64,000 nt of DNA from contig NZ_JAEH01000002.1 of assembly GCF_000518805.1 (NCBI RefSeq), positions 212,651 to 276,650 on the forward strand. Reading direction: 5' to 3'. Under the pieces are notes generated by a model, which worked only from the letters and a program-made list of their open reading frames with translations, had not been told where the DNA came from and searched no databases. Source of the DNA: Shewanella waksmanii ATCC BAA-643 (GTDB taxonomy: Bacteria > Pseudomonadota > Gammaproteobacteria > Enterobacterales > Shewanellaceae). Made by a program: the position numbers and the translations under genes. Each line of letters opens with the position of its first letter. Positions within the stretch are counted from its first letter, which is position 1. Shown piece by piece: positions 7,962-15,449 of the stretch.

Positions 7962-9233
7962 CTAGGCATTTTGCTTTGCGTTGATATTGCGTTGGCTTTG
8001 TTGTTTCAAAGCAATACCCATCACTAATAGTCCCGGCCAAAACAGGTAGGCTAGAATTTCTAAATTCTCACCAAAGGTATAGAGCATTAACATCAGCAAA
8101 ATGGCCAAGCCGACACGACTGAGTGGCAAGCTAAAGCTATGCCGTAAGAAGCTTAGCGCTGTCACTAACATTGCCACAGCGAGCGCGACTGCGCCGACAG
8201 CGCCTTTGACAAACAGTAGCCCATACCAAGTGTGATGAGAGCCAATGGGCATGTACTCAACTAAGTGAGGGCCACGCTCAACGATACCGTGTCCCCACCA
8301 GATGGCCTCATTTGACCAGCGCTCAATCGCAATATGGGCGAGCTCTTCACGCACTCGAGTGGAGCCAGCCCGTGCGGCTTTGATTGCCAATATGCTGTAC
8401 TCAATTTTATCGATGATCTGGCTACCAAACAGGCTAGCAATAAGTAGCACTGGGCTGGCAATGACATATAGCCATGGCTGTTTGTAGTAACGCCAAAAAG
8501 TAAAGTAGGCCAACAAAAAGAGGTAGCAGGCGATAGCCAATCTCGATTGCGAGATGAGTATCATCACCAGTGATCCCGCAAGCCCATAGCATTTGTATTT
8601 AATGGACCGCTCTTGCAGCGCAAAAATGGTGAATAAATTCCCCAGCATACCTAATGCGGGGGCCCAAGGCGTAAACAGCCGCCACCTTGGCAAACCGCTG
8701 CCAGGATCAATTTCATATAAGCTGACACTGAAAAACTCTGGCCCCGGCCCACCTATAATGCTGGTTGGCGACACATACAGTGTTTCCGGTAAACGCAGTA
8801 ACCACGCGATGAGGAATAAAGGCAGTAAGATTAATGTATGCTTGCATACCTGACAGCAGGCGCGGTAGATAAGTTCAGCGCGAATGTTAAGCATGCCTAA
8901 CAGCGGAAAAATCGCTAATAACGCCCAACCTTTCGCCCATCCGATACTCGACTTAATCAGTTTAGCGGTGCCTAATTGGTAATCTAAGTGGGCCACGACA
9001 AGTGCAATAAGCATGATAAACATGGCCACACACCAAGTTTTAGTGGCCAAATGGGCTTGGTAACTGATGTGATCAAACGTATAGCGTTTGATGGTTTTAA
9101 GTAGCAACACCCAAGCGATGACGGGGGCAATAATATAAACCGCGCCCAATAACCAAAATAGGTAGGTACAGCTAATACTGTACCAAACTATTTTTTCGTC
9201 ACTATTTTGCGCAGTATAGGTTTGCGTATCCAT
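7962..9233 (-). CDS. wzy: Wzy-type polysaccharide polymerase / O-antigen ligase-like membrane protein
   Basis: 423 residues with about ten membrane segments and one large periplasmic loop (about 290-345) that contains GHGIVERGPHLVEYMPIGSHH, the His/Gly/Arg-rich loop of the Wzy_C / O-antigen ligase superfamily, followed by WYGLLFVKGAVGAV. It would polymerise flipped repeat units in the periplasm. ATG 9233 has AGGA about 8 nt upstream. The gene overlaps the preceding wzz-like gene by 46 bp in another frame, an unusually long overlap for an operon. Its position right after wza and wzz favours polymerase over lipid-A ligase. Confidence 0.8.
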   Translation of the reverse strand: MDTQTYTAQNSDEKIVWYSISCTYLFWLLGAVYIIAPVIAWVLLLKTIKRYTFDHISYQAHLATKTWCVAMFIMLIALVVAHLDYQLGTAKLIKSSIGWAKGWALLAIFPLLGMLNIRAELIYRACCQVCKHTLILLPLFLIAWLLRLPETLYVSPTSIIGGPGPEFFSVSLYEIDPGSGLPRWRLFTPWAPALGMLGNLFTIFALQERSIKYKCYGLAGSLVMILISQSRLAIACYLFLLAYFTFWRYYKQPWLYVIASPVLLIASLFGSQIIDKIEYSILAIKAARAGSTRVREELAHIAIERWSNEAIWWGHGIVERGPHLVEYMPIGSHHTWYGLLFVKGAVGAVALAVAMLVTALSFLRHSFSLPLSRVGLAILLMLMLYTFGENLEILAYLFWPGLLVMGIALKQQSQRNINAKQNA

Positions 9234-10603
9234 GCGATTCCTAATCCGGTGATCATCATAAACGAGCTCACTAGTCCGCCTAGTATGGCAAGAATGGTAG
9301 CCATTTTACTAGGCTGCTCTGCCAAACTTGGTGCAGACAGCAGTTGTACCATAGGGTAAGCAGAATATATGTCAGCTTTACCGACATCCATTTTAGCTAA
9401 CGCTGAGGTAAATACAGCGGTAGCGACTTGATGTTGGCGGTGTAGGTCTTCTAGCTTCGCTGCATCGTCATTACTGTGTTTTAAGCGTTCATCCCATTGA
9501 TTAATTTGCAGATCCAATGCTGCTATTTCTTGGGTTAAGCCATTGGTTTGAGCAGCAGTTGCAAGAAGCTGCTGCATGAGTTCCGCCCGCATATCAATGT
9601 CATCGGCAGAGAGCTTTAGCATGAGATCTTGGTCTGCATAGCCGAGCAAACTTTGGCTGCGCTTGGTCATAGCTGCTAATAGCGTTGCTTGTTGCTGCTT
9701 TTGGGTTAGTACCTGCGGGTGTTTAGCACCGTAGCGGCCACTGATTTCGGCTAGTGTCGAGGTTGCATGGCTATAAACAACCAGTAATTGTTGGTACAAC
9801 TGATCATTTTTTAACTTGAGTGTGTCTGCAGCTTGCTGCGGGCTCAGTGCTAACTGGCTTTGAATCGTCTGTTGACTGGCTTTGATGCCCTGCAGTTTTG
9901 CCACCAAGTTGACGCGATTGTGACGCAAGCGCTCTATGGTAAGGGCTAACTCCTTAAACTGATCCAATGACACTAAGCCTATTTTTGACTGAAAAGCTAA
10001 TATGTTCTTTTGGCTGTGGTTAACCTTATCGGCAAAGCCTTCGATGCCCATTTTGATGCCATTTTCTCGTTGGCGGCTTTCATCGGCTCGTAGTGAGCTC
10101 AATAGTGACTGTAAGCTGCGGTATAGTGCCCATGCACGCTCCTGAGCTTTTACAGGGTCATCGCTCTTAAGGCTAAATTGCATAATACCGGTCTGGCTTG
10201 GCAGTTTAAGTTTAGGCTTGCCAAGTTCACTGGGCTTAATCTCAAGCGCTTTTGCGGCAAGTGACATGACATTATCGCTGGTGGATAGCGCTTTGTAGTT
10301 TTGACGCGGATCGATAGCAGAGCTCGAATAAGGCGAATTGGCAGCACTATTGGCTTGTCCTATGCTGTCTAAACTCACAGTCGCTCCCGCGCCAACGCCA
10401 GGTAATATTAGGGTCCATTTGCTTTCATATCGTTTAGGGCTAAGAACGATTGCGATAATCACTACAAGCCAAATGGCCACTATGCTGGTAAGCCCAACTT
10501 TGAGATAAAGATTGCGGCGTTGCTGCGGATCTAAACTGGTGCCATTAACTACAGCACGAGTGAGCCAGCGTAATGAAGTTGGGATATGCTCTGAATTAGC
10601 CAT
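9188..10603 (-). CDS. Polysaccharide co-polymerase / chain-length determinant (Wzz/GumC-like, no kinase domain)
   Basis: About 471 residues. Two membrane helices bracket a periplasmic, largely coiled-coil domain: TM1 near 38-58 (LTSIVAIWLVVIIAIVL) and TM2 near 440-460 (ILAILGGLVSSFMMITGLGIAW). The first periplasmic part (YESKWTLILPG) is Wzz-like and the KHPQVL segment is typical of GumC/Wzc proteins. There is no C-terminal BY-kinase and none in the window. It would set chain length and join Wzy to Wza. ATG 10603 is preferred (AGGTGA 6 nt upstream); a GTG at 10612 falls inside that ribosome site. It follows wza by about 23 nt. Confidence 0.85.
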   Translation of the reverse strand: MANSEHIPTSLRWLTRAVVNGTSLDPQQRRNLYLKVGLTSIVAIWLVVIIAIVLSPKRYESKWTLILPGVGAGATVSLDSIGQANSAANSPYSSSAIDPRQNYKALSTSDNVMSLAAKALEIKPSELGKPKLKLPSQTGIMQFSLKSDDPVKAQERAWALYRSLQSLLSSLRADESRQRENGIKMGIEGFADKVNHSQKNILAFQSKIGLVSLDQFKELALTIERLRHNRVNLVAKLQGIKASQQTIQSQLALSPQQAADTLKLKNDQLYQQLLVVYSHATSTLAEISGRYGAKHPQVLTQKQQQATLLAAMTKRSQSLLGYADQDLMLKLSADDIDMRAELMQQLLATAAQTNGLTQEIAALDLQINQWDERLKHSNDDAAKLEDLHRQHQVATAVFTSALAKMDVGKADIYSAYPMVQLLSAPSLAEQPSKMATILAILGGLVSSFMMITGLGIAWIRKPILRKIVTKK

Positions 10604-10626
10604 AGTAGTCACCTTTACCCTTTACC

Positions 10627-11850
10627 CTAAAGGGCATTCCAAAGTGTGGCGGGCAGTAAAATATCTGTGAAAGTTCGCGCAATCTCTCTGATGTTGGTGA
10701 TGCGAGAATCATAGCAGGCTAAGCCATCACCTGGCAGTAAAATGGGGTTCACCTTGCTTTGATAAGAATTAGCGATCAGGTTGTTAATTGAGCGCTCAAC
10801 CACATCCATCTGTTGCGTGATGGGGTTTTTAGTGATTAGCAATACATGGCGATCGGCATTAGTGGTGTTGGCACCGCCCACACAGTTAGCGCCGATTGCG
10901 CCGCTAAGTAACCTAGTGCCGTAAGGAAAACGTGTCGCTTCGGTATCAACGGCTGATTGCGAGTTACTGCTGGCCGGCTGAGTTAAGTTTGAGATGAACA
11001 CACGAATACCGGGTATCGTGATTTGTGAGGGGCGCGCAAGTTCATCATTAAAGTGAGCGGTTTGTGGCACATGAATGTGATCACCGGCAACCAAATTAAA
11101 ATGCGGTACCGATTGGCCTGTTAGAAACCCGGTTAGATCGACGTTGAAGCGTTGGTTGTTGCGACTGACAATCACTCGAGTGATATCGGCATCAGGGCGC
11201 GCCCCACCAGAAGATCTTAACGCTGCAGCTAGGCTACGCTCACTGGCTAAATCTCCGCTAAATTGTTCATGTTCGTCCGCCATTTGAATTTCAGATTTTT
11301 TATTGATGAGTCGGATCCCCGGCTCGTACACAGCACCTGAAATCCGTACTTCAATTGCGCCCCATTTCAGCGGTACTATGCTGACTCGCACAGCGTGAGC
11401 ATGCATTAATTGCTCAGATATCAAGGTTTCACTAACTGAATGCTTAAGTTGCTCCAAGCTTAGGTCACTGGCTTGAATGGCCGGAAGGTAAGGAAGGTAG
11501 ATAAAACCATCAGGGTTAACCTCTACTTGACCACTAAAATCATCACCATGTAGTACCTCAATATCTAAGCGATCGCCGCTGGCTAATGCCACTTGTTGCA
11601 TGGTTATTAAGCTTGCATCTTGTAGGCTGGGATGCACCTTTTGGTTGTTGGCCTTCGCAGGTGCATCATAAGGTAGATGCCTAACATAGGGGGTACGATT
11701 GCTATAATAATGGCATTGCTGACTTTGTGGTTTGTCTACATCTTGGTGACACAATGACTTTTCTTCTGTGTGCAGAGGAGTAACGCAACCGCCCAATAAC
11801 AAGGTTGCGCCTAGTACTGCTGTTTGTATTTCACCAAGTTGATTACGCAT
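10627..11850 (-). CDS. wza: Outer-membrane polysaccharide export lipoprotein (Wza-like)
   Basis: About 407 residues. An N-terminal lipoprotein signal ends at LLLGGC. Then comes a Poly_export domain (SGDRLDIEVLHGDDFSGQV, PDGFIYLPYLP) and SLBB-type repeats (ISGAVYEPG, HFNLVAGDHIHVPQ). The C-terminus ends in a predicted amphipathic segment (FTDILLPATLWNAL) that could form the outer-membrane helical barrel. It would export the polymer across the outer membrane, working with the Wzz-like protein. ATG 11850 lies 9 nt from GGAG; ATG 11856 is only 3 nt from it. It follows the STAS gene by about 27 nt, so the sigma-54 element at 12301 probably drives both. Confidence 0.87.
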   Translation of the reverse strand: MRNQLGEIQTAVLGATLLLGGCVTPLHTEEKSLCHQDVDKPQSQQCHYYSNRTPYVRHLPYDAPAKANNQKVHPSLQDASLITMQQVALASGDRLDIEVLHGDDFSGQVEVNPDGFIYLPYLPAIQASDLSLEQLKHSVSETLISEQLMHAHAVRVSIVPLKWGAIEVRISGAVYEPGIRLINKKSEIQMADEHEQFSGDLASERSLAAALRSSGGARPDADITRVIVSRNNQRFNVDLTGFLTGQSVPHFNLVAGDHIHVPQTAHFNDELARPSQITIPGIRVFISNLTQPASSNSQSAVDTEATRFPYGTRLLSGAIGANCVGGANTTNADRHVLLITKNPITQQMDVVERSINNLIANSYQSKVNPILLPGDGLACYDSRITNIREIARTFTDILLPATLWNAL

Positions 11851-11877
11851 AGTCATGTACTCCCTAACAATGAACGG

Positions 11878-12237
11878 CTAGTGATTTGATACGGCTGAGG
11901 GTGAGCACACATGTTCAATAGCTGAATGCTTGTTCTCAAAAATGGTGAATATTTGGTGTAGTTGCGTCAGCTCAATTAACGCGCGAACGCCATTGGTGGG
12001 TGACAGCAATACCACTTCACCGGCCGTTTTATCTGCTACCTTGAGGGCAGATATCAAAATTGATAGGCCGCTTGAGTCGATATATTCAACCTCATGGAGA
12101 TCAACAATCAGACGATTAGTCCCTGACTCTAATTGGCGGGTGAGAGCAGCGCGTAGCGTTGGGGTTTGTGACATCACCACTTGCTTAGGTAAAGTCACTA
12201 GACAGGCATTATTATGGGGTAGTGGCGAGAATTTCAT
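11878..12237 (-). CDS. STAS-domain anti-sigma-factor antagonist (SypA/SpoIIAA-like)
   Basis: 119 residues from ATG 12237 (CGGAG 7 nt upstream). A single STAS domain: LPKQVVMSQTPTLRAAL, then VDLHEVEYIDSSGLSILISAL with the phosphorylatable Ser of DSSG (Ser56). In partner switching its RsbW-like kinase phosphorylates this Ser and a PP2C phosphatase removes the phosphate. Both partners are encoded just upstream. A longer frame runs to 12423 but would span the sigma-54 element at 12301-12317, so the short start is preferred. As the first gene of the wza-wzz-wzy unit it resembles V. fischeri sypA in placement. Confidence 0.88.
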   Translation of the reverse strand: MKFSPLPHNNACLVTLPKQVVMSQTPTLRAALTRQLESGTNRLIVDLHEVEYIDSSGLSILISALKVADKTAGEVVLLSPTNGVRALIELTQLHQIFTIFENKHSAIEHVCSPSAVSNH

Positions 12238-12300
12238 GTTGAACTCCGTAGGCCTTAGCCAGTGATTAAGCGTTATTCGCTGTTGTTTGATTAAGACATT

Positions 12301-12317
12301 TGCAGTCATTGTGCCAA
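12301..12317 (-). promoter_or_regulatory. Sigma-54 type promoter for STAS-wza-wzz-wzy
   Basis: Minus strand reads TTGGCACAATGACTGCA: perfect TTGGCAC, GG-N10-GC spacing, one mismatch in the -12 box. Predicted start near 12290, with a leader of about 53 nt to ATG 12237. Confidence 0.8.
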
Positions 12318-12384
12318 CTTTTAAATCACTGTTATTATTTGGTTTATTTGTCTTTAGAGGGTGGTGCAGAGACATGGGAGCATG

Positions 12385-12396
12385 TTGCAATTGCAA
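12385..12396 (-). promoter_or_regulatory. LuxO-type palindrome with 2-nt spacer
   Basis: TTGCAATTGCAA is a perfect 12-bp palindrome with half-sites TTGCA/TGCAA but a 2-nt centre instead of 3. Centre about 76 bp upstream of the -24 GG at 12314-12315. With 12411-12423 it forms a pair of sites. Confidence 0.45.
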
Positions 12397-12410
12397 TCTG
12401 AGCATCGTTT

Positions 12411-12423
12411 TCGCAATTTGCAA
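12411..12423 (-). promoter_or_regulatory. LuxO-type palindromic operator, one mismatch
   Basis: Plus strand TCGCAATTTGCAA fits TTGCA-WWW-TGCAA at 12 of 13 positions. Centre about 102 bp upstream of the -24 GG and about 27 bp from the neighbouring palindrome, so two activator dimers could sit on roughly the same face. Confidence 0.55.
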
Positions 12424-12555
12424 TCATGGTAAATGGTCAGGAAAGGAGCGGAATGCTATTAAAAGGGAAGCTTTGCTATTACTTTACTGAACTGCTTAAC
12501 GCTAGGTGATAGGAAATTCACTCAAGCGGTACAACAGGTAAAGGGTTGTGATGCC

Positions 12556-12588
12556 AACTAAAGCTCAGTAAATGGTTGAGCTTTAGTT
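12556..12588 (-). terminator. 12-bp perfect hairpin, probable end of the PP2C/RsbW-like transcript
   Basis: Stem arms 12556-12567 (AACTAAAGCTCA) and 12577-12588 with a 9-nt loop; three more pairs follow one mismatch. No U-tract follows on either strand, so it may be a processing or stabilising hairpin rather than a simple intrinsic terminator. Confidence 0.45.
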
Positions 12589-12613
12589 AGCACTAAGAAA
12601 TCGGCATGAAACT

Positions 12614-12649
12614 GGCCATGGTACTGGCAATAGTACTGGCAATGGTACT
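12614..12649. repeat. Three tandem copies of a 12-bp unit
   Basis: GGCCATGGTACT, GGCAATAGTACT and GGCAATGGTACT follow one another directly, 20 bp beyond the stop of the RsbW-like gene. Unit number could vary between strains. No function is evident. Confidence 0.8.
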
Positions 12650-12668
12650 GGTGTAAGTGACAAATTAT

Positions 12669-13058
12669 TTAGTGTCGTAGCAGCGATAGCCGCAGATGGG
12701 TGCCTGCAACACTGGCTTGTACTCTGACTTGATCCATCCAGTTTTGCATAATCCATAAGCCCCTGCCTGTTAAAGAAAGCGGTGGAGGGCAGCTTGGTTT
12801 TTGCGGCTCAATAAAGGGGCTGTTATCTAACAGATCGATGGTCACCTTATCACGTTCACAACGGATAATGAGGCTGACTTGCGCTAAGTCCACTTGGCTG
12901 TGCTGCGCAATATTGGCTACAGCTTCCAAAATACAAGTGACAATTTTAAAACGTTGCCCCGCAATAATGCTGTTTTGCAGCAGAAATTGGTCGAGTTCAG
13001 TGCAGAAGTGTTGGCTGTGTATCGCACTTTGGCTGAGATTAAACTGTAAACTATTCAT
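12669..13058 (-). CDS. RsbW-like anti-sigma/serine-kinase ATPase (HATPase_c_2)
   Basis: 129 residues, a single GHKL ATPase domain. N-box EAVANIAQHS carries the Mg-ATP contacts, DLLDNSPF is the G1 region and SLTGRGLWIM the G2 box. In partner switching it phosphorylates the STAS protein and holds either that protein or another target. ATG 13058 has AGGAAAG upstream. It lies 47 nt after the REC-PP2C gene and is likely co-transcribed with it. The target is not visible; with a STAS partner and no sigma factor nearby, a non-sigma target is likely, as known for several Gram-negative partner switches. Confidence 0.85.
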   Translation of the reverse strand: MNSLQFNLSQSAIHSQHFCTELDQFLLQNSIIAGQRFKIVTCILEAVANIAQHSQVDLAQVSLIIRCERDKVTIDLLDNSPFIEPQKPSCPPPLSLTGRGLWIMQNWMDQVRVQASVAGTHLRLSLLRH

Positions 13059-13105
13059 CGTCTTTCCTCATTCTATTGGCTAGGTGCTCATGCACAAAAC
13101 TGCGT

Positions 13106-14305
13106 TTAATGAGCGTGCTGAGTTTGGGTTGAGATAATCATCATTGATATATCATCTTGAATGTTGTGCTGTTGCCATAAATTAACCGCATGGCGTAAGT
13201 GATTAAGTAAGCCAGCTGGCGTCATGGTAATGGCTTGTTGACACAGGCGTTTTACTCGCTGCAGCCCAAACTCGCCAAATTTGGGATGAACACATTCATA
13301 CAGGCCGTCGGAAAATAACATCAGGCTTTCGTTTGGACTTAAGGTGAATGTATTAAAGCGATATTGGGTGCCGCTTTTGATACCAATGGGCAGCTGATTA
13401 TCCAGCGGCGCCTGAGATACGCGCTGTTTGCCGAGCACAATGGCTCGTGGGTGACCGGCATTGGTCATACGACATTCTCCGGTGCGAGTGTTGGCAATAC
13501 CAATTGCTAGGGTTGCAAAGCGGCCTAAATCTTCGGGATCGGAGAAGTTATCATTGAGGCTTTGGGCGATAACGGCAGGATCATAGCCATCCCAGGGGCA
13601 TTGTGGGCTACTCAGTTGCTGGGCTAGAGTAAAACTCTGCATAGCCGCTGCCACACCGTGTCCAGTGACATCAAGCAGGTAGAAGCCGATGTGTGAAGGG
13701 TCAATCTCAAAACATTGGAAAATATCGCCAGCTAAATCTTGGGCGGGGTCAAATGTTGACGCAATGGACCAATCAGCCAGATTTTGGCTATTGTCTGGCA
13801 ACAAGGCTTGCTGTAACAAGCTGGCCGAGTGCAGCTCTTGGCGGAGCTGCTGTAGGTAAGCTTGCTCTTTATCTAAGCTCCGAGCGAGTTGTTGATTCTG
13901 CTCAGCTAAACACTGTTGCTGATTGATTATTCGTTGTGCGGCCAATAACCTGACTTTCAAAATGGCCGGATTAAATGGCTTAGTGAGAAAGTCGTCGGCG
14001 CCGGCTTCAATACCGGCTACCGTATGCTTAGCTTGGTTATTGCCCGTGAGCAAGATGATGTAGGGTGGGTTGGCTAAGGTTTTGAGCTGTTGTGCCAATT
14101 GTGGCCCCGACATGCCCGGCATGCACCAGTCACTAATTACAATGTCAAAATGATGCTGCTTTATTAGCGCTAATGCCTGCTCAGCGCAGCTGCTGGTTTG
14201 CACTTGAAAGCCCAATGCACTGACCACATGCTTGATGTAATACATATCAGTAGGGCTATCTTCTACCAGTAATAACTTGTGCGGTTGGCTGTGTATTGAA
14301 TCCAT
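13106..14305 (-). CDS. Response regulator with PP2C/RsbU-type serine phosphatase output
   Basis: 399 residues. REC domain at 10-130 (LLLVEDSPTD, phospho-acceptor D59 in VISDWCMPG, LLTGN, TKPF), coiled-coil linker about 135-175, and a PP2C_SIGMA domain at about 180-395 (AGDIFQCFEI, LLDVTGHGVAAAM, TNAGHPRAI, LFSDGLYE, DDISMMII) with the metal-binding Asp residues in place. It would dephosphorylate the STAS protein when its receiver is in the right state. It resembles the RsbU-like half of V. fischeri SypE and Shewanella CrsR-type regulators. The cognate kinase is probably the hybrid kinase at 15450-18896, transcribed divergently; that pairing is inference. Confidence 0.88.
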   Translation of the reverse strand: MDSIHSQPHKLLLVEDSPTDMYYIKHVVSALGFQVQTSSCAEQALALIKQHHFDIVISDWCMPGMSGPQLAQQLKTLANPPYIILLTGNNQAKHTVAGIEAGADDFLTKPFNPAILKVRLLAAQRIINQQQCLAEQNQQLARSLDKEQAYLQQLRQELHSASLLQQALLPDNSQNLADWSIASTFDPAQDLAGDIFQCFEIDPSHIGFYLLDVTGHGVAAAMQSFTLAQQLSSPQCPWDGYDPAVIAQSLNDNFSDPEDLGRFATLAIGIANTRTGECRMTNAGHPRAIVLGKQRVSQAPLDNQLPIGIKSGTQYRFNTFTLSPNESLMLFSDGLYECVHPKFGEFGLQRVKRLCQQAITMTPAGLLNHLRHAVNLWQQHNIQDDISMMIISTQTQHAH

Positions 14306-14344
14306 TATGTCTAGGCCTTTATGTTTGCGGCTGTAGACAGGTCA

Positions 14345-14361
14345 TTCAACTGTCATGCCAA
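14345..14361 (-). promoter_or_regulatory. Sigma-54-like element before the REC-PP2C gene
   Basis: Minus strand reads TTGGCATGACAGTTGAA. It keeps GG and the spacing but has T for C in the -24 box and GA for GC at -12, so it is the weakest of the set. Predicted start about 29 nt before ATG 14305. Confidence 0.42.
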
Positions 14362-14447
14362 ATTGTGTGATGGGCATGTAATTAAATATTTATCAACAAC
14401 TTAATGTGGTCCATCTTTACGGTGACGCAGAAAAGCTGTGGCAGTAG

Positions 14448-14460
14448 TTGCATTATGCAA
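14448..14460. promoter_or_regulatory. Perfect LuxO-type palindromic operator in the divergent region
   Basis: TTGCATTATGCAA matches TTGCA-WWW-TGCAA at all 13 positions. Its centre is about 95 bp upstream of the -24 GG of the leftward element and about 143 bp before the rightward PhnD-like gene, so it could serve either direction and allow autoregulation of the signalling genes. Confidence 0.6.
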
Positions 14461-14596
14461 ATCGCTAATCCATATTGGGAATGGCATCGTGTTGTACTAT
14501 ATATCTGATAATGCGACTGTTTATCTCCGCATTCATGTCGTCTGCGGCGTAGGCCTAGCCGATACTGTGAGGCGAATTAGCTAAAGGGACGTACAT

Positions 14597-15448
14597 ATGA
14601 CTAAAAGCATAGGATATGGGCTATTGTTGTGCCTGTTACTGCTGCCAACTGTGTCAGCAAATCAGCAGCTTAAACAGGAAAAACCCCGTTTAGTTTTTGG
14701 TGTGGTACCGCAGCAAGCTGCCAGTACGTTGGCCAGAAAGTGGGCGCCTTTACTCGATGAGCTTTCAACACAATTACCTTTCCAGTTGCAATTTGCAACC
14801 GCGCCCGATATTCCCACTTTTGAGCAACGCTTGGCCGATGGCGTATATGATGTGGCGTACATGAATCCCTACCACTACGTGGTCTTTCATCAGCCACCTA
14901 CTCAGTATAGTGCTCTGGCCAAAGAGAAAAACAAACGCCTAGCCGGCATCATTGTGGTTGGCAAAGACAGTGGCATTGATTCAATTAACCAGCTTAATGG
15001 TGCCCAAATTGCTTTTCCTGCTCCGGCAGCATTTGCTGCCAGTATTATTCCTCGGGCCAATTTAGCCAAAGCAAGCATTGCGATAACACCTAAATATGTA
15101 GGCTCGCATGATTCAGTCTACCTGGCGGTAGCGCAAGGGTTGGCGACCGCTGGTGGGGGAGTGATGCGCACCTTTAACAATATGCCAGATAACGTGCGCG
15201 ATAAATTGAAGATTTTGTGGCAGACCCAAGGCTACACCCCACATGCTTTTGCAACCCATCACAGGGTTTCACCTGCGCAGCGACAAGCTTTACTTGAGGC
15301 CTTGACCGCTAAGGAAAACCAGCAGCGTTTGGCGCCACTGCTTGGGCAGTTAGGTTTTAAGTCCATTAGCGGCGCTAAAGACAGTGATTGGGATGATGTG
15401 CGCGCACTGTCGTTAGGTGAATTGACCATGCCGTTGCAAGGAAACTGA
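14597..15448 (+). CDS. PhnD-like periplasmic substrate-binding protein (sensor partner)
   Basis: 283 residues with a Sec signal peptide (cleavage after VSA, about residue 21). The fold is the PhnD/phosphonate-binding type: LVFGVVPQQAASTLARKWAPLLDEL, DVAYMNPYHYVVFHQ, AFPAPAAFAAS. No ABC permease or ATPase is nearby; the next gene is a membrane histidine kinase starting 1 nt after this stop, so the protein probably presents a periplasmic ligand to that kinase rather than feeding a transporter. The ligand cannot be told; phosphonate, phosphate ester or a different small anion are possible. AAAGGGA precedes the ATG. Confidence 0.82.
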   Translation: MTKSIGYGLLLCLLLLPTVSANQQLKQEKPRLVFGVVPQQAASTLARKWAPLLDELSTQLPFQLQFATAPDIPTFEQRLADGVYDVAYMNPYHYVVFHQPPTQYSALAKEKNKRLAGIIVVGKDSGIDSINQLNGAQIAFPAPAAFAASIIPRANLAKASIAITPKYVGSHDSVYLAVAQGLATAGGGVMRTFNNMPDNVRDKLKILWQTQGYTPHAFATHHRVSPAQRQALLEALTAKENQQRLAPLLGQLGFKSISGAKDSDWDDVRALSLGELTMPLQGN

Positions 15449-15449
15449 C

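Larger units (their letters stand above)
12238..12668. other. 431-bp control region between the RsbW-like gene and the STAS gene
   Basis: It contains, from right to left, a 12-bp tandem repeat, a strong hairpin, two LuxO-type palindromes and a sigma-54 element (each listed). No gene is supported; the open frame entering from the STAS side is explained by its 5' extension. Confidence 0.7.

Noticed and set aside
12238..12423. 62-residue N-terminal extension of the STAS protein
   Set aside because: It would run through the sigma-54 element at 12301-12317, and ATG 12237 has a proper ribosome site and begins the STAS fold.
14484..14500. Rightward sigma-54 promoter before the PhnD-like gene
   Set aside because: TGGCAT is followed by TTGTA at a spacing one base too short and no GC at -12; not reported as a feature.
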